From Daedaleopsis sinensis (lineage: Eukaryota > Basidiomycota > Agaricomycetes > Polyporales > Polyporaceae), in contig CM066305.1 of the NCBI GenBank assembly GCA_033807695.1, positions 3,348,001 through 3,412,000 of the forward strand: a stretch of 64,000 bases of DNA, given 5' to 3'. A model generated the notes under the pieces. The model was given only the letters and a program-made list of their open reading frames with translations. It ran no database searches and had not been told where the DNA came from. A program made the translations under genes and the position numbers. Positions 15,611 through 27,831 of the stretch are shown piece after piece (within the stretch, counting starts at the first letter, position 1; the number at the start of each line of letters is the position of its first letter).

Positions 15611-16093
15611 ATGTCCCAGGGTCAGGCATCTATTCCCTCTCAGCCAAAGGCAAAACAACTCCGTGCTTGCTTGCTCTGCTCGATCATCCAGACCCCTGCC
15701 GACTTCCGTAAACATGGCTGTCCAAACTGTGAGGAGCTCATGCAGGTGTGTTTCCTTGCTACGGTAACCTCGTCGTCGAAGTCTGACATTGGACTCGACG
15801 CACCTAGATGAAGGGATATCCGGATCGCATACAGTCATGCACGACCACCCACTTCGAGGGAGTTATCGCTAATGTGAAGCCGGAGGACAGCTGGGTGTCA
15901 CGATGGCAGAGAACTTGTACGCCGCCCTTCCGAGCTCTCGCGTGGCTATCTGGACTCACACCTGACCACAGCGAAGTACGTGCGAGGGATGTACGCTGCG
16001 CGCGTGAAAGGTCGCATACCAGAGGATGTCGAGGCGGAACTCGAGAGTCGTAACATCAAGTACCGAACCCGAGACGGTACAGAAGTGGACTAG
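15611..16093 (+). CDS. SPT4: Transcription elongation factor Spt4
   Basis: Small zinc-finger subunit of the Spt4-Spt5 (DSIF) complex that rides with RNA polymerase II. Three exons, 15611-15745, 15808-15916 and 15972-16093, sum to 366 nt (121 aa), the expected size. The four zinc cysteines are visible as RACLLC..17..GCPNC. Exon 2 gives MKGYPDRIQSCTTTHFEGVI and DSWVSRWQRT, and exon 3 restores SKYVRGMYAARVKGRIPEDV before the stop. The start (MSQGQASIPS) is the first ATG in frame with the zinc finger. Divergent from the Big1-like gene. Confidence 0.95.
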
Positions 16094-16527
16094 CGGTCTG
16101 TCCCATTTTGTCCGTCGCCATGCTCTCCGTCCATCTGGCTCCCTTGTACGCATAGACGCGATCAGGTCTGTATCATAGGTCATTCTTCGTCATTCTTCTG
16201 TTGTGAATAGGCACATGTCTCCCGTGCATTGATGAGTCGTGGCCTAGTTGTGACCATCAAAGCAAGATTGGCTGATTCGTTCGTGCGCTCTCTCTACCAT
16301 CGAGGGGCGGGCTCGGAGGGATGGGCGACGATGGGCCCTCGGCCATACGTTTGAAAGTGACGGCGGTAAGCAACACACCATGTGCTGGTGCGCCTGCGCT
16401 CTTCTTCGTGGCGCTCATGGCATGAGCAGGCGAGTGGTACATCGTTGTATTTGTTACAGTGTAACAGTATAGGCTGACATCGGTCGCTACATATAGCGCT
16501 TCAGATGAAAGGCATGGAACCACACGC
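16094..16527. other. Convergent spacer between SPT4 and the AKR gene
   Basis: About 430 bp between two convergent 3' ends. Nothing recognisable beyond likely 3' UTRs. Confidence 0.5.
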
Positions 16528-18029
16528 TTAGTGCGTGGGACGGAGCGAAGGCGCAAGAGGCCATTTGTCGAAATTGCCTCCATTGGCGTGGAGGATACCA
16601 TAGCTGGACCCATCGCCCTACATGCTTGAGTCGGCGATGACTTTTCAAGAGCTGAATGATGACACCCACGAAGAGGTTGTACAGGCCGCCCTTGTCGAAT
16701 GGCACAACACTCTCAATCTTCTGGATGTGTGCCTCCGTCAACGCAATGTCGAGCGCTCCCGTGGAGCTGCTCGACCTTGCGCCCGCCGAGGATGGGGAAG
16801 ACGTACGGAGTCTTCTGCATCACGTACGCGATAGCAACTAGACAATTCCGTCGTCGGGTTAGCATGGTCAAGAGGCGGTCGTTGCGCTCCTTGCTCACCG
16901 GCCTGGATGTTCGAGGCACCAACTTCGGTAGCGACCTCCTCGAGCCTCGAGCACGTTCGACACCTTGCGTTCTTGGTCGGTGCCTGCCATTGTCCTGAGA
17001 AGAGCATGCGGCCTGGATACGTCAACAACGGTAAGCCTGGGAGCAGCTCTGGCGACCGCTCGCATCGCGCTGACCTTTCTCGCCAGTCTCGGCGCGCTGG
17101 CGTTCCTCCGCGTCGGTCCTGATCTTGCCCGACGCGAGGACGTTCCACGGGGCGAGCGCCATGCCCTCTGCACGCGCCATGGGGATGATGTCGCTCTCGA
17201 AGTCGCGCTCGAGCACGCTCCATGCGCCCTGGTAGATGACGAAGGGCGTCCTGTTGCTCATGCGCGCGTAACGGTTCGCGCTCGACACGATCCACGCCGG
17301 AGTGTCAGAGATACCCTGGTTGAATATGATGAGATCGCGGAGAGCGGCAGCTGCGGCAAGGGAACTCGCACCAGGTAAAGGACCTTGCCTGCCATTACGA
17401 GCGCGTGGAGGCCGTTGATGACCTCCTCGATGCTAGTAAGTAGTATAGTCCCACTGACAGAGCCGTCGGTTAACAGAGGAGGGATTCAAACAAGTGAGGT
17501 GAACTCACCCAGTGCAGATACAGGATGTCGATATACGAGGTGCGCAACTTTTTGAGCGACTCTTCGACAGAGATGTACAGCGTCTTCATGTTGTTCCCCA
17601 CATAGTGGGTGTGTTGCTTGATGTCGGTGCGTCCACGCTTCGAGTTCGTGGTGTACTATGCGACGACTATCTCACTCTCTGTCAACAGACGAATGGGTAC
17701 CCGTTACGCACCTTGGTCGCAATGACCATTTGGTTGCGGAGGCCGCGGGCTTCCATCCACTCCCCGATGAACTCTTCAGAGCTCTCGTCTTGTTAGTTGC
17801 TTGCGGTGTCGATGAAGTTGCCACCCGCGTCGTAGAACGCATCAAGGAGCTTAAAGCTCGACTCCTTGTCCATCGTCCCCATCCCGTGTTTCGCCCACTT
17901 GTCTCCGATGCTCATCGCACCGAGGCAGAGGGGCGAGACGTGCAGCCCGGCGGTGGGAGAAAGTTGGCGGTGGCGACCAAGCTTGGTCGCTGGCTCGGGA
18001 GGAGCGGCCCAGAGATAGCTTGCAGACAT
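16528..18029 (-). pseudogene. Aryl-alcohol dehydrogenase-type aldo-keto reductase, stop at catalytic Tyr
   Basis: NADPH-dependent aldo-keto reductase of the fungal AAD group (aryl aldehyde/alcohol interconversion in white-rot and toxin pathways). The start at 18029 gives [18 protein letters not shown]; then [14 protein letters not shown] and [14 protein letters not shown]. The next codon, where the family has the tyrosine of N-Y-Q-D-E, is TAA (17793-17795), and the frame then resumes cleanly with QDESSEEFIGEWMEARGLRN. In AKRs this tyrosine is the catalytic acid/base. The rest looks intact: EEVINGLHALVMAGKVLYLG across an intron to ISDTPAWIVSSANRYA, then PFVIYQGAWSVLERDF, ARAEGMALAPWNVLASGKIR, VAIAYVMQKTPYVFPILGGR, and after the last intron GDGSSYGILHANGGNFDKWP with the stop at 16528. 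One nonsense change in an otherwise good gene suggests recent inactivation, or a base-calling error. Confidence 0.82.
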
Positions 18030-18459
18030 GACGATCTGGCAGAAGGGGAGACGTTTGAGCTTGGAAGTCAGGAGTGAGGGTGAGTTCTTGGTGATCTGTT
18101 TCTCGTAGCTGGCATTAAATATGTTGTCGCCAGTATCATCAAGTCTGGGAGATATGAAGTCAAACACTCGGAGAGATTGATCAACGAATGACGACCGATC
18201 GGAAGTGGTCCAATACACGGCCGAAGGCTCATGCCTGCTCGACACGAAGGAGTCCTGGGTCGACATCCGAGTTGCAGACATTACCAAAACGCCGTTCGGG
18301 GAGACCAATCGGTGAAATGTTGATTAGATGACGATTGTCCGGAAGGGAACTCGGTCGAGAGCGCAATTATATTACAGCTGGTTCCGAAAACCTTGCAAAA
18401 CCAACCTTTTTTTGTACGTCCGAACGCCAACACAAAGTATTCCGAGTCGCCGACGCATG

Positions 18460-19119
18460 GTGGCCGAGCTAAGTCCACATGTATGGGAGTTTCCTCCCCG
18501 AGATGTTGCCAGAATGCTCGCACCGAAGATTGAGGGGTCCGGCGACTTGTCGTACCTTGACGACCTCGCGGTTGACGAGGCAATCGAACATGTCCTCAAC
18601 AACCAGGAGTACCCTGAAATCAATATCCCCTCGGTCGCTCAGGCCCGGGAAACGCAAAACTACCAACCTCTAGCAGACTTTCTCAACCAGTGCTGCCAGG
18701 CGTGCGACAGTATCTACGAACATCTACGGCAGACAACCAAGGAGTTCCTTATGCCTCCTCGCTCAGATTGCCACATCCCGAAGCTCGTGTTCTCCGCGTA
18801 CAACAAGGTGACCGGCGATCATGTTGGTAGTGCTGCACGCCTCAAGCCGGACCTGGTTGGGACTTCCGAGCCGCTTGAGCCCGGCGACCGCTGCTACTGG
18901 GGCTCTTCTTCCTCTGGCCCGCGTATCCTCATCCCCGATGAGGTCAAGACCTCTTGGTCAGACATGCTCTGGCAGGCGACAAATTGTGCCCGCGCGCAGT
19001 TCACCGCAGTCCCCCTACGAGCGTTTTCTGTTGTCCTCGCCATCAACCACCACGACAAAACCTTACGCGTACTTATCTTCCACCGCGGCGGTGTCAGTGC
19101 GACTGAGGGGATCGAGTAG
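18460..19119 (+). pseudogene. FunK1 kinase copy A, truncated
   Basis: Homologous to codons of exon 1 of the neighbouring full-length FunK1 gene, from HVWEFPPRDVARMLAPKIE to FHRGGVSATEGIE, about 220 codons. It lacks the N-terminal 40 or so codons, and the frame ends where the intact copies continue into the kinase fold (SASEVINITG). No HRD loop or later exon is present, so it cannot be a kinase. The frame is open throughout, though clearly more diverged from copies B and C than those are from each other. It could still express the N-terminal FunK1 segment alone. Confidence 0.85.
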
Positions 19120-19131
19120 CACAGACTGAGA

Positions 19132-19190
19132 ACGGTGAGAGGCGTCTGGCGGAGGCCGGCGGATGACGAAGCGCCCGACCGACACGCCGT
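19132..19190. pseudogene. Short remnant of histidine-phosphatase gene, antisense
   Basis: The segment GGCGGAGGCCGGCGGATGAC and the bases after it align by eye with the antisense strand of the phosphatase gene near 54250-54290. Its right part (TGACGAAGCGCCC..GACACG) also matches the DNA just before the FunK1 copy C gene near 50160-50180. So both full FunK1 copies have the same phosphatase scrap upstream. Confidence 0.5.
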
Positions 19191-19348
19191 AATAGATCTC
19201 AGATCTCAATGTTTTCTTTTTTGGATGTGCTAACCCTCAGCAGAGCTCTCGCTCCCTGTGGGCCTACGCAAGTGGGAGATCTCAATGTTTCAATTTCAAC
19301 CACCACATCAGGCCGCATTCCCCACTTCTCCTCCTCCTCCTCTTCCAC

Positions 19349-19382
19349 CACCACCACCACCACCACCACCACCACCACCACT
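19349..19382 (+). repeat. (CCA)n microsatellite before FunK1 copy B
   Basis: About eleven uninterrupted CCA units ending just before the FunK1 start codon at 19387. A frame starting upstream would read it as polyproline, but the matching tract before copy C is in leader sequence, so I treat it as 5' UTR. Copy number differs slightly between the two loci. Confidence 0.85.
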
Positions 19383-19386
19383 CGCC

Positions 19387-22120
19387 ATGTCTGCTGCCAT
19401 CGCAAACAACTTGAATCCCGACGTCACGCCTCGTAAACTACACACTGCACGTGCTGCCTCGTATGAGGTGACCAGCTCCGAAGCCCGCGTCTTACAAGTC
19501 AGCCTCAAGTCCTTGATGGCGCGCGAGCTGATCCCGCATCTGTGGGAGTTTCCTCCCGGAGAGGTTGCCAGAATGCTCGCACCGAAGATCGACCAGTCCG
19601 ACGACTCTTCTAAGTCTTACCTTGACGATCCCGTGGTCGACGAGGCAATCGAACATGTCCTCACCAACACCCCGGGGTGGCCATTCAATATCTCCTTGTT
19701 CGCTAAGGAAACACCCAACTACCAGCCCCTAGCTGCCTTTCTCACTCAGTGCAGCCGGGCGTGCTACAGTATCTACGAACGTCTACGGCAGACAGCTAAG
19801 GAGTTCTCTATCCCTCCTCGCTCAGATTGCCACATCCCTCAGCTCGTGTTCTCCGTGTACGACAAGGAAACCGGCGATCATGTTAATGGTGCTGTGCGCC
19901 TCAAGCCAGACCTAGTTGGGACCTCCGAACCGCCTGAGCCCGGCGACCGCTGCTACTGGAGCTCTTCTTCCCCTAGCCAGCGTATCCTCATCCCCGTTGA
20001 GGTCAAGAACTCGTGGCCAGAGTTGCTCTGGCAGGCGTCAACCTATGCCCGCACGCAGTTCAACGCAGTCCCTTTACGAGTGTTTTGTGTTGTCCTCGCC
20101 ATCAACCACAAGGACAAAACATTACGCCTACTCATCTTCCACCGCGGTGGCATCAGTGCGAGTGAGGTGATCAACATCACGGGCGGCCACGAGCCGCAGA
20201 AACAGATCATCACCCTCCTTCTCTCGATCCTCCTCTGGTCGACTCCCGAGCATGCTGGATTCCCGTCGTTCACCAATGGCCCCGACGTCTGCTTTCAGCT
20301 GGCTGCAGTCGAGCTTTCTATGAAGGTGGGGAAAACCTTCCACAACGCCGTCCGTGTCCGGGGTAGGGCTACTCTGGTGCACGCGGTGTACGTTCCCGGC
20401 GCCGAGGACCCTCCATTGTCGCCAACGCCCTTGGTACCTGTGAACACGGTTTGCAGGTCTACACGAATCCAAGGTCAGCGATGTCGGCCTTTACTGCTAC
20501 TTCGCTGACATGGTGGCCACAGCAAAGGAGCTTTCACTCACCTCGGCGGCGGGATCGCCTGAGAAAGACAGTAAGTCTTATTCATCATTGAATGTCCTGG
20601 ATCATGACAGAATTGCGTACACTGCAGGCATCACGCCAATCGCTTTTTGGACTGGTAAAGCCCAGGCCTTAACAGTCCCATCGTTTCCCCCAAACAAGCC
20701 TAGGCCTGAAAAGCTGATTGTCAAGTATGCATGGCCGGCCGCTGAGAAGCATAATATCGAAAGGGACGCATACATGGCGTGCAACAATCACTTCGGGACT
20801 CCGAATGTATATTTCGCTTGCGATGCGGCCTACGCTTCCTCTCGCCACATCTCTAACACTCCCTTCCTACCTCGTCACGAAGACATATCGAACCGGTTCT
20901 GGAGCATCTCAGGAGCCAAACGTCCACCATCTCGTGTTGACTGTCGCCAGCTCACTATCACTGGTTTTGGTGAGGAGGGTTACTCCGTTGAGGGATGTAC
21001 GGGCCCTTGGGACTTGTGCGAGTGTCTGCTGCATGCCATGCTGGGTGAGATTGTCTGCAAGGTTTCTAGCACCCCCGTACTCATCTTGGTGTTCCGTATC
21101 TAGGCTGGCTGTCGTTCTATCAGGCCGGCTATCTCCATCGAGACGTGAGCATCGGGAACATCTTGAAGTTGAAAGAACCCGCTGCACGTGAACCGTTCAC
21201 GACACGTCTTGTGAAGTCGCTCCTAGCCATGCCGACTGGAGATCCGAAAGATCCGATGGCCACCATCACCGAGAGGTTGGGCAACATGGACCTCTCACCG
21301 CCACCCGGTGCAGTGAGCCGCGACATACCTGACGAGGCCAGCACTGGTACGTCGGAGTGGTCGCCGAGCGAGTCAGACCTCTCGATCGACTTGGATGTGT
21401 TCTGGGAGGATCTTCTTGCAAAGAGCGACTCGGACATGGCTGAGGTGGTGAAGCACGCTCAGAAGCTCGAAGAAGCCCTCGTCTCGTTTGGAGTGCCGAA
21501 GGAGTGCAAGGCGATCATCACCGATGCGGACATGGCGGCGCGCGTGCCTTCGTACTTCCATTCGGACCACGCTGGTGTTATATCGGTGGGTTTGGCTTCG
21601 GTTCCGCGGTGTTGATATGCTGATCCATGGATAGGGCACACCTGAGTTCATGTCTGAAGGGCTGAGGACTGCTTTTGAGACCGGCGATGACAAATACGTG
21701 CAGTCACCGCTCGACGACATCGAGTCGTTCAAGTGGTTGGCGCTGTGGGCGATCGTCTTCAACCCTCTGGCACTTGGTAAAGACGAAGCTGCGAAGAAAG
21801 AAGTCCTCGAATGGCGGACGCTGGTCACCGGTACCATGGTCGAACGCAATTCCGCTTTTACTCAGTTCATCGAAAGCGAGCAAGACCACGAACCCATAGT
21901 GAAAGCAATGCAACCATTCATGCAAGAGTGGGCCAACTACTCACTTGGGATGCGTCGGTTGCATTACGGTATGGAATGGTGGGCCATCACACGCGCCGGC
22001 GCCGCGAAGCGGGCAGCGCTGAAGGTCTTCAAGTTCCACATGGTCGCTTACCAGACTGTCACGGAGTTTGTGGAGATGTTAACAAAGCACCGCGAGAGTA
22101 TTCGGAAGATGGAGGAATAG
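19387..22120 (+). CDS. FunK1 fungal protein kinase, copy B
   Basis: Fungal-specific FunK1 kinase family, expanded in Agaricomycetes; substrates unknown. Five exons: 19387-20387, 20479-20570, 20628-21044, 21104-21585 and 21635-22120, which sum to 2478 nt (825 aa). Exon 1 holds the family N-terminal region (CHIPQLVFSVYDKETGDHV; ILIPVEVKNSWPELLWQAS; LRLLIFHRGGISASEV) and a glycine-loop-like VRGRATLVHAV. Exon 3 has the likely ATP-site lysine (LIVKYAW) and FLPRHEDI. Exon 4 has the catalytic loop YLHRDVSIGN, complete H-R-D and N, and IITDADMA in the DFG position. Exon 5 has GTPEFMSEGL in the APE position. The last exon stops 13 codons earlier than copy C because an E codon has become TAG; the old tail and its TGA can still be read beyond. 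Nearly identical to copy C at 50,283. Confidence 0.9.
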
Positions 22121-22329
22121 GCACTGCGAGCAGCGGGCGCGGACAGCGAGGACTCGTGAGCTTGGTGGGTCAACAGACGAAGCGAAGCCTGTGCGGTTCG
22201 AATGTCTTCAGCTGAGCTAGGTCATCAGCGTGGAGGTGGAAGCGGATGCCAAGGCTGAATGTTTGGCTACTCTTCGGTAAGCGGTTACAAGATCCATGAG
22301 CAGTATGATACAACAGATGCTGATACACT

Positions 22330-25300
22330 TCACAAGGCTCCTTCGAACAACAATTTCCGAGGTTTGCTGATGGACGGCGCTGGGGTCACGAGTGCGGGCC
22401 TAGATCCGTATCAGTCTGTATAGCGGAGGATGCGGGAGGGAGGGACCCACATGGAGGTACCGGTCATCGCTGCAGGGTTGCCCATGATGATACTCTCGGA
22501 CACGCCTGCTATACAATCGGTCTTGCCAAACGCGGACGCGTCGAATAGGTGGTCGGTTGTCTTCTCGAAGGAGGCTAGCATGAGGACGCTGTCCTTCATC
22601 TTCGCCACGCCAAACCGAGTGATACCAAGCACTTCGCCCTATTCAGCAATATCAGCGACACACTCACTAGCGTGAAGGTAAGCAATGGTGCGAAGACTTA
22701 CCTTGTAAGACATGACATCACCGAGCAACATGACATGACGAGGGTCGATGCTCATGCCGTGACTTCCCATGGTGTAGTTGATCTCATTGATGATAGTCTT
22801 CCTGGCGGCCTCGATACCGAGCACCTGGGCCACCTCAATGACGTGGTTGGACGTTGTGTACTCTCCGACGATGCCTGCGGAAGCGGTGAGCACCACACTT
22901 ATACGGATGTCGCGGTCACATACCCTGTGTCGTCATGACTTTCTGAAGACCGTACCCTTCCACAAGCAGCTCCTTATCGCCCTTTTTGCCCCTCTGGTCG
23001 TTATTCTCCTTAATGTTGATGACAGCTCGTCGGATCGTGGGTACACCTTTAACAACGACCTCAGGCAGAGCACGTTTGAGCTCCCGCAGCCGGTAGTACT
23101 TGTCTTGCCCATCGATGTAAATTCGTAGCCGGTTCTTACGGGGAATGATGGTAATAGACTGCGCGAAGGGATGAGAAACGGGATTAGCTTGTACGAAAAT
23201 GGGATGCATGCCTCCTGCTTGATCTTAAGCTTCCGTGCGGCTACGATCGCCCACTTGATATCGTCCAACGTGAGCTCAAGCTGTAAATTGATCAGTACAA
23301 ACTACGCAACAGCATGAAAACGGGAATCCCCGACCTGTAGATCTTGAATGATCTTCATATCCACGATGATGCCAATGTACGTATACTCTGGTGCCCACGC
23401 CTCTTCGAGCACGGAGGCGATCTGGAATAAGGATGCCCTGAATACAATGCCCGTATCCTGTCATAGTAGAAATGCTTACATCGCCGATGTGGGTCCGTTC
23501 CAGCCGACCCTTGACAATACGAGCTGAAGGTTCGCTATCGGCAGTGACGAGCTTGCAACTAATGATCGGGGTACTGATAGCCTTCGCGCCATTGATGATT
23601 TCCTTGATACGTGGGACACCAAGGGTAACGTTCATGGATGCGACACCGGCGAAATGGAAAGTCTTCAATGTCATCTGCGTGCCCGGCTCACCGATCGACT
23701 GCGCGCCGACAGCTCCTACAGTGGATCCTGTGTCGAGTGTGAATAGTCGACTACATCGAACTGAAGGTCGGAACATACCTGGCTCGATCTTTGCTTTGAC
23801 GTACTTGGACCAACAAATTTCTAGGAAGAGCCGCAGCTGATCTTCGGTCACCTTGATCTTGTTGTCAACAGCTGCTTTGTCGGCGTCTTGGAGTGTGTTA
23901 GACATGGACACCTTGTCACGGGAAGAGACGACCTACAAGATGCACCCATAGACAGATCCGTGTCCGCGTCCCATTCGTCTTCTCGCTCTAACGCATCGAA
24001 CATCCCGTGCCGTTTGCGGACGTCCGCCAAGCGCTGAGCAATGTTCTCAGAGATGAACTTGCGGATGGTGGCCAGGTATGCGGCGGTACACTCGGAGGTG
24101 AACTTGCGACCAGCCAATGTGCGATCTACGAATTCTAAGATCTCAAAAGGTAGCATGCCGCGATTGACCCTGGATGCTACCGCCTGAAGCACACGTGAGC
24201 GAGCGAGCTTCTGGGAGCAGCGGAATGAACGTACACAAGCATGCCTCCATGAACGCTCGTAATCGACCGGCTGAGCTTCGCCCTCGAGACAGGCTGGATC
24301 CAGTCCGTCATCTCCGTAACGGAACTGCACCACGCCGCCGATGGCATTCCGCACAGAAGAGTCGTAGTGAGTGACAAGGTCCTCTAGGGCCTTCATCAGT
24401 CGTCGTTGCATGTACCCGGTCTCTGCCGTCTTGACGGCGGTATCTACCAAACCTTCACGACCTGAGATTGCATGGAACAAGAACTCGGTGGGAGTGAGGC
24501 CGGTATAGAAACTGTTCCGGACGAAACCCTTGGAAGGCGGATCTCGAGACTTCTTAGGGAAATGCGGGAGAGACCGGTCTTGGAAGCCATCCGGGACACG
24601 GTGACCTGCAATAATTTGCTGTCCTACACAAGCCACCATCTGCGAGACGTTGATGACGGAGCCTGCGGAAATGTATAAGATAGCTGCGTGAGAGCGTCGC
24701 CGAGATGTTGCGCACCTTTTGAACCACAAGTAGCCATAATCAGAGGCGCATTGTGGCGGCTCAATTCCCTCATACAGATCTCACCGACGTTACTACGAAC
24801 GTCAGAGAGAACCTTGGAGATCTCCGCCTCCAGAGTCTGCTCTTGATCGCAACCAGGCTTGTTCTCCAATAAGCCTCTCTTGGCTTTTATGATGAGCGCT
24901 TCGCAAGCTGCGTATGCCTTCTCGACCATGGAATCTTTCTTGTCCGAAAGAACCGGGCCAGGAATGACGTCGTTGATACCAAGTGAGAAGCCATAGTTTG
25001 CTGCAGTAGCGCAACATCAGCAGACAGAAGTTAATCGACGTCGAACGACCTTTACCCAAGTAGCGCGCACAGAGTTTCGCCACCCTGTTCATCGCAGCAG
25101 CGGCCTCGTGGGGACCGTAATCTCGCATGATGACCCCGAACACGGACTTCTTCTTGCCACTCCCTACTGTCGCCTTGTCCATGACCCCGCACATAATCTC
25201 GCTGTTTACTATAACCAGCCAGCCGTCGTTCGGAGACAGATCGGGCGCGGGCTTCATGCTGCTTGAGTAGCATTTGGCGTCCGGCTTGTCCTCCTTATTA

Positions 25301-27550
25301 CACTTGGACTCGACGTTCACGAACACCTTCGACTGCTTGTTCGGGCGCATGAGCACGTTGAATACCTGCTTTCCCGTCCATAATCGTACTGGTTTCCAAA
25401 CTGTCGGAGGCGGGATATCGATTTGCAGGTCGGCGTCGGCAAAGTAAGAGCATATTTGGGTGAACTGTCGGCGGTCGAAGAAGGTGTCCCTGCGCGAGAG
25501 GAGGAAAGACGCTGTAATGAAGTCCTGAATGGCGGCGATGACGGGCTCGCCGTTGCGAGGGGTCACGAGATTGTGTTTCACACTCATAAGCTCAAGGGCC
25601 TCTGTCCGCGCCTCCTCTGTCTGTGGCACGTCTGCAAAGAGATGAGGGGCAAGAAACAAATGATGTTATAAAAGTTACGTACGAAGGTTCATCTCGTCAC
25701 CATCGAAGTCGGCGTTGTACGGGCCACAGACACATTCGTTCAGACGGAACGATCGCCAAGGTCGTACCTTTATCTACAGTGACCTCTTCAGCGACCGACG
25801 ATTTCTGCGATACGGCGAGACTCACTCGATGGCACATGATGGAGAGCTTGCAAGTACAATGTCAGGGATCAGACCTAGCGTGAGTTAGAGCAACTCACCT
25901 TGTGAAGACTTGGCTGCCGGTTGAACAAAGCGATGTCGCCGTCAATTACATGTCGCTCTACGATGTCACCTATCCGTAACCCGTCCGCAATGGCTGTCCT
26001 ATTGCCGAACTTGAGGTACTTTTTGAACCCGTTTGCCCCACCTGTCACATAGTTGGCTCCCGGATGCACGTCGCAACCGTTGCGTATCGCCTTCTTCAAC
26101 CGCTCGATGTTGTGCGCGGTTACACGTTCGGGATAAGTCAGAATCTTAGCCACTCGCTCGGGAACCGCAACTTCGTCGATGCGTAGATTCGGATCTGGTG
26201 AGATGACCGTACGGCCAGAGAAATCGACACGCTTTCCGGAGAGGTTACCGCGGAAGCGTCCCTGTTTGCCTTTCAGGCGTTGGCAGAAGCCGCGGATGGG
26301 CTTCTGACCCATTTGTGAAGGTACACCTGGAAGTTCGGAGTTGATGTACATAGCGACCGAAAGCTGCAGGAACTCCCATTGCTCCTGCATAGGTCACGGA
26401 ATGAGTATGTTTCTTCAGGATAGACGTAAGTAGGTTGCTCTAACCATGAACTGTGCAGTGGGTGCACCTTTCGAGAGGCCCTGTTTGATGAGCGCATTGC
26501 TGAAAACGATCTCGGTCAGTTTGACTGTGAGATCATCTTCGTTTGATGCGCCGTCTTGGGCAACCGATGGTCGGATAGCCACTGGAGGTACGGAAATGTA
26601 CTGCCATATGAATTGCTCCGGTCTTCCAAAGGCCGGACGCATTCCGAGGAGCTCACAATCCTGGAGAGTATGTGAGATTCAATCTATCGGGTAAGCAGAT
26701 ATATTAACCTCGTCAGATATACGCTTGAACAGGTCGAGAACTTTGAGCGGGTTCAAGTCTTCGTGTATAGCCTTGTTTAGATACATCCCCAACTCTTTCT
26801 GCGCTTCCACTGCAGGACCAAAAGTCTTCTTCCATTTCTCCATCTCCTCTGCAGTCTTCTTGGCCCGGAACTTGTCATGAATGATCTTGAGCGCGCCAGC
26901 CTTCTTTACGATACCATTCGTGGATGAGCAATAGGGGCAATAGACAGTTTTACGAGCTTGAGCGAGGACTGCTTTGCACAGGCCCTGTCTTTGAAGATTC
27001 TCGAGGTTGGGCCGGCGGAACCGCTTCAAGTACGTCCGTCTGTCCGGCTCCTCGAGCAATACCCGTGCACAAGTCTTCACGGGGGCGAAAATGTCGATGA
27101 CACGCGCAGGTTGGCATAAGATAGTACACGCACCTTACATATGCATTGGAGGATTCCAATGGTATGTTTGAAGTATCCTATATGGAAGACAGGAACGACG
27201 AGCTTGATGTAGGCATAGTGTCCGACACAGTCAACCGATGACAGCCCGCACGTCTCACAATACGCGCTCTTATCCGTGGTACCCTGTATAGAAGGCTCAG
27301 CGTAGTATCTAATGCGCACCGTGACGACATACGAGACGTCGATCGAGGACACCATTCTTCACGGGTAGACGGTCAATGGGCGTGTATAGGTCGCGGTGGG
27401 TGACCTCAAACTCAGCGAGCTTAACGGTGTCTTGGTTGCTGAGGAGAGTAAACTGGAGCTTCTTACTGCAGCGGTGTAAGCTTGCGGTTGAGGATAGAAG
27501 ACGGATACATACATGACTTTGGGTGCCTGGTGTGAGACTGGATCCTTCAT
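22330..27550 (-). CDS. RPC1: RNA polymerase III largest subunit
   Basis: Catalytic clamp/bridge subunit of RNA polymerase III (tRNA and 5S rRNA synthesis), nuclear. The start at 27550 gives [12 protein letters not shown], then [20 protein letters not shown] after intron 1. Zinc ligands appear in [20 protein letters not shown] and the following CICK..TCARV. Later exons give [20 protein letters not shown] (switch 2 area), [12 protein letters not shown], and the absolutely conserved Mg-binding loop [13 protein letters not shown] near 25710. After that come [55 protein letters not shown] (trigger loop) and [20 protein letters not shown]. The C-terminus reads [20 protein letters not shown] with TGA at 22330. 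About a dozen or more short introns, not all edges checked. All landmark motifs are intact. Divergent from SCL1. Confidence 0.95.
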
Positions 27551-27831
27551 CGCGTTCCACTCCTCCCTACGCACCCGCTGAATAGTATGTTCAGATAGAG
27601 CTGCACTTAACGCGACACACACAAGATTTAAAGGACGAGCACGAAGGAGAGAAGGGGACCGGTGGGCTCGAGGTTGTTTCCGAGTCCTTGGGAGACTTGA
27701 GTTTTGGACTCATTTCTTTAAAGCACGTGATGCATTTTGACCTTAACCCGAGATTAGGAGTAGATACGCGCGTCGCGTTGAGTCTTGACTTGCGCGTCCT
27801 CGATTGGTCCTTCCCTCCTCCACCCACTACC
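27551..27831. promoter_or_regulatory. Shared divergent promoter, RPC1/SCL1
   Basis: 281 bp between the start codons of a polymerase subunit and a proteasome subunit on opposite strands. Both are growth-related housekeeping genes. No motif is claimed. Confidence 0.45.

Noticed and set aside
19258..19386. Upstream in-frame extension of FunK1 copy B with polyproline
   Set aside because: The equivalent region before copy C is not in frame with any such start, and the shared sequence begins essentially at the microsatellite, so the ATG at 19387 is preferred.
20388..20478. Apparent frameshift between the first two long frames of FunK1 B (and C at 51278-51368)
   Set aside because: A 91-nt intron with a GTACG donor and a GGTCAG acceptor restores the frame in both copies and makes the total length a multiple of three.
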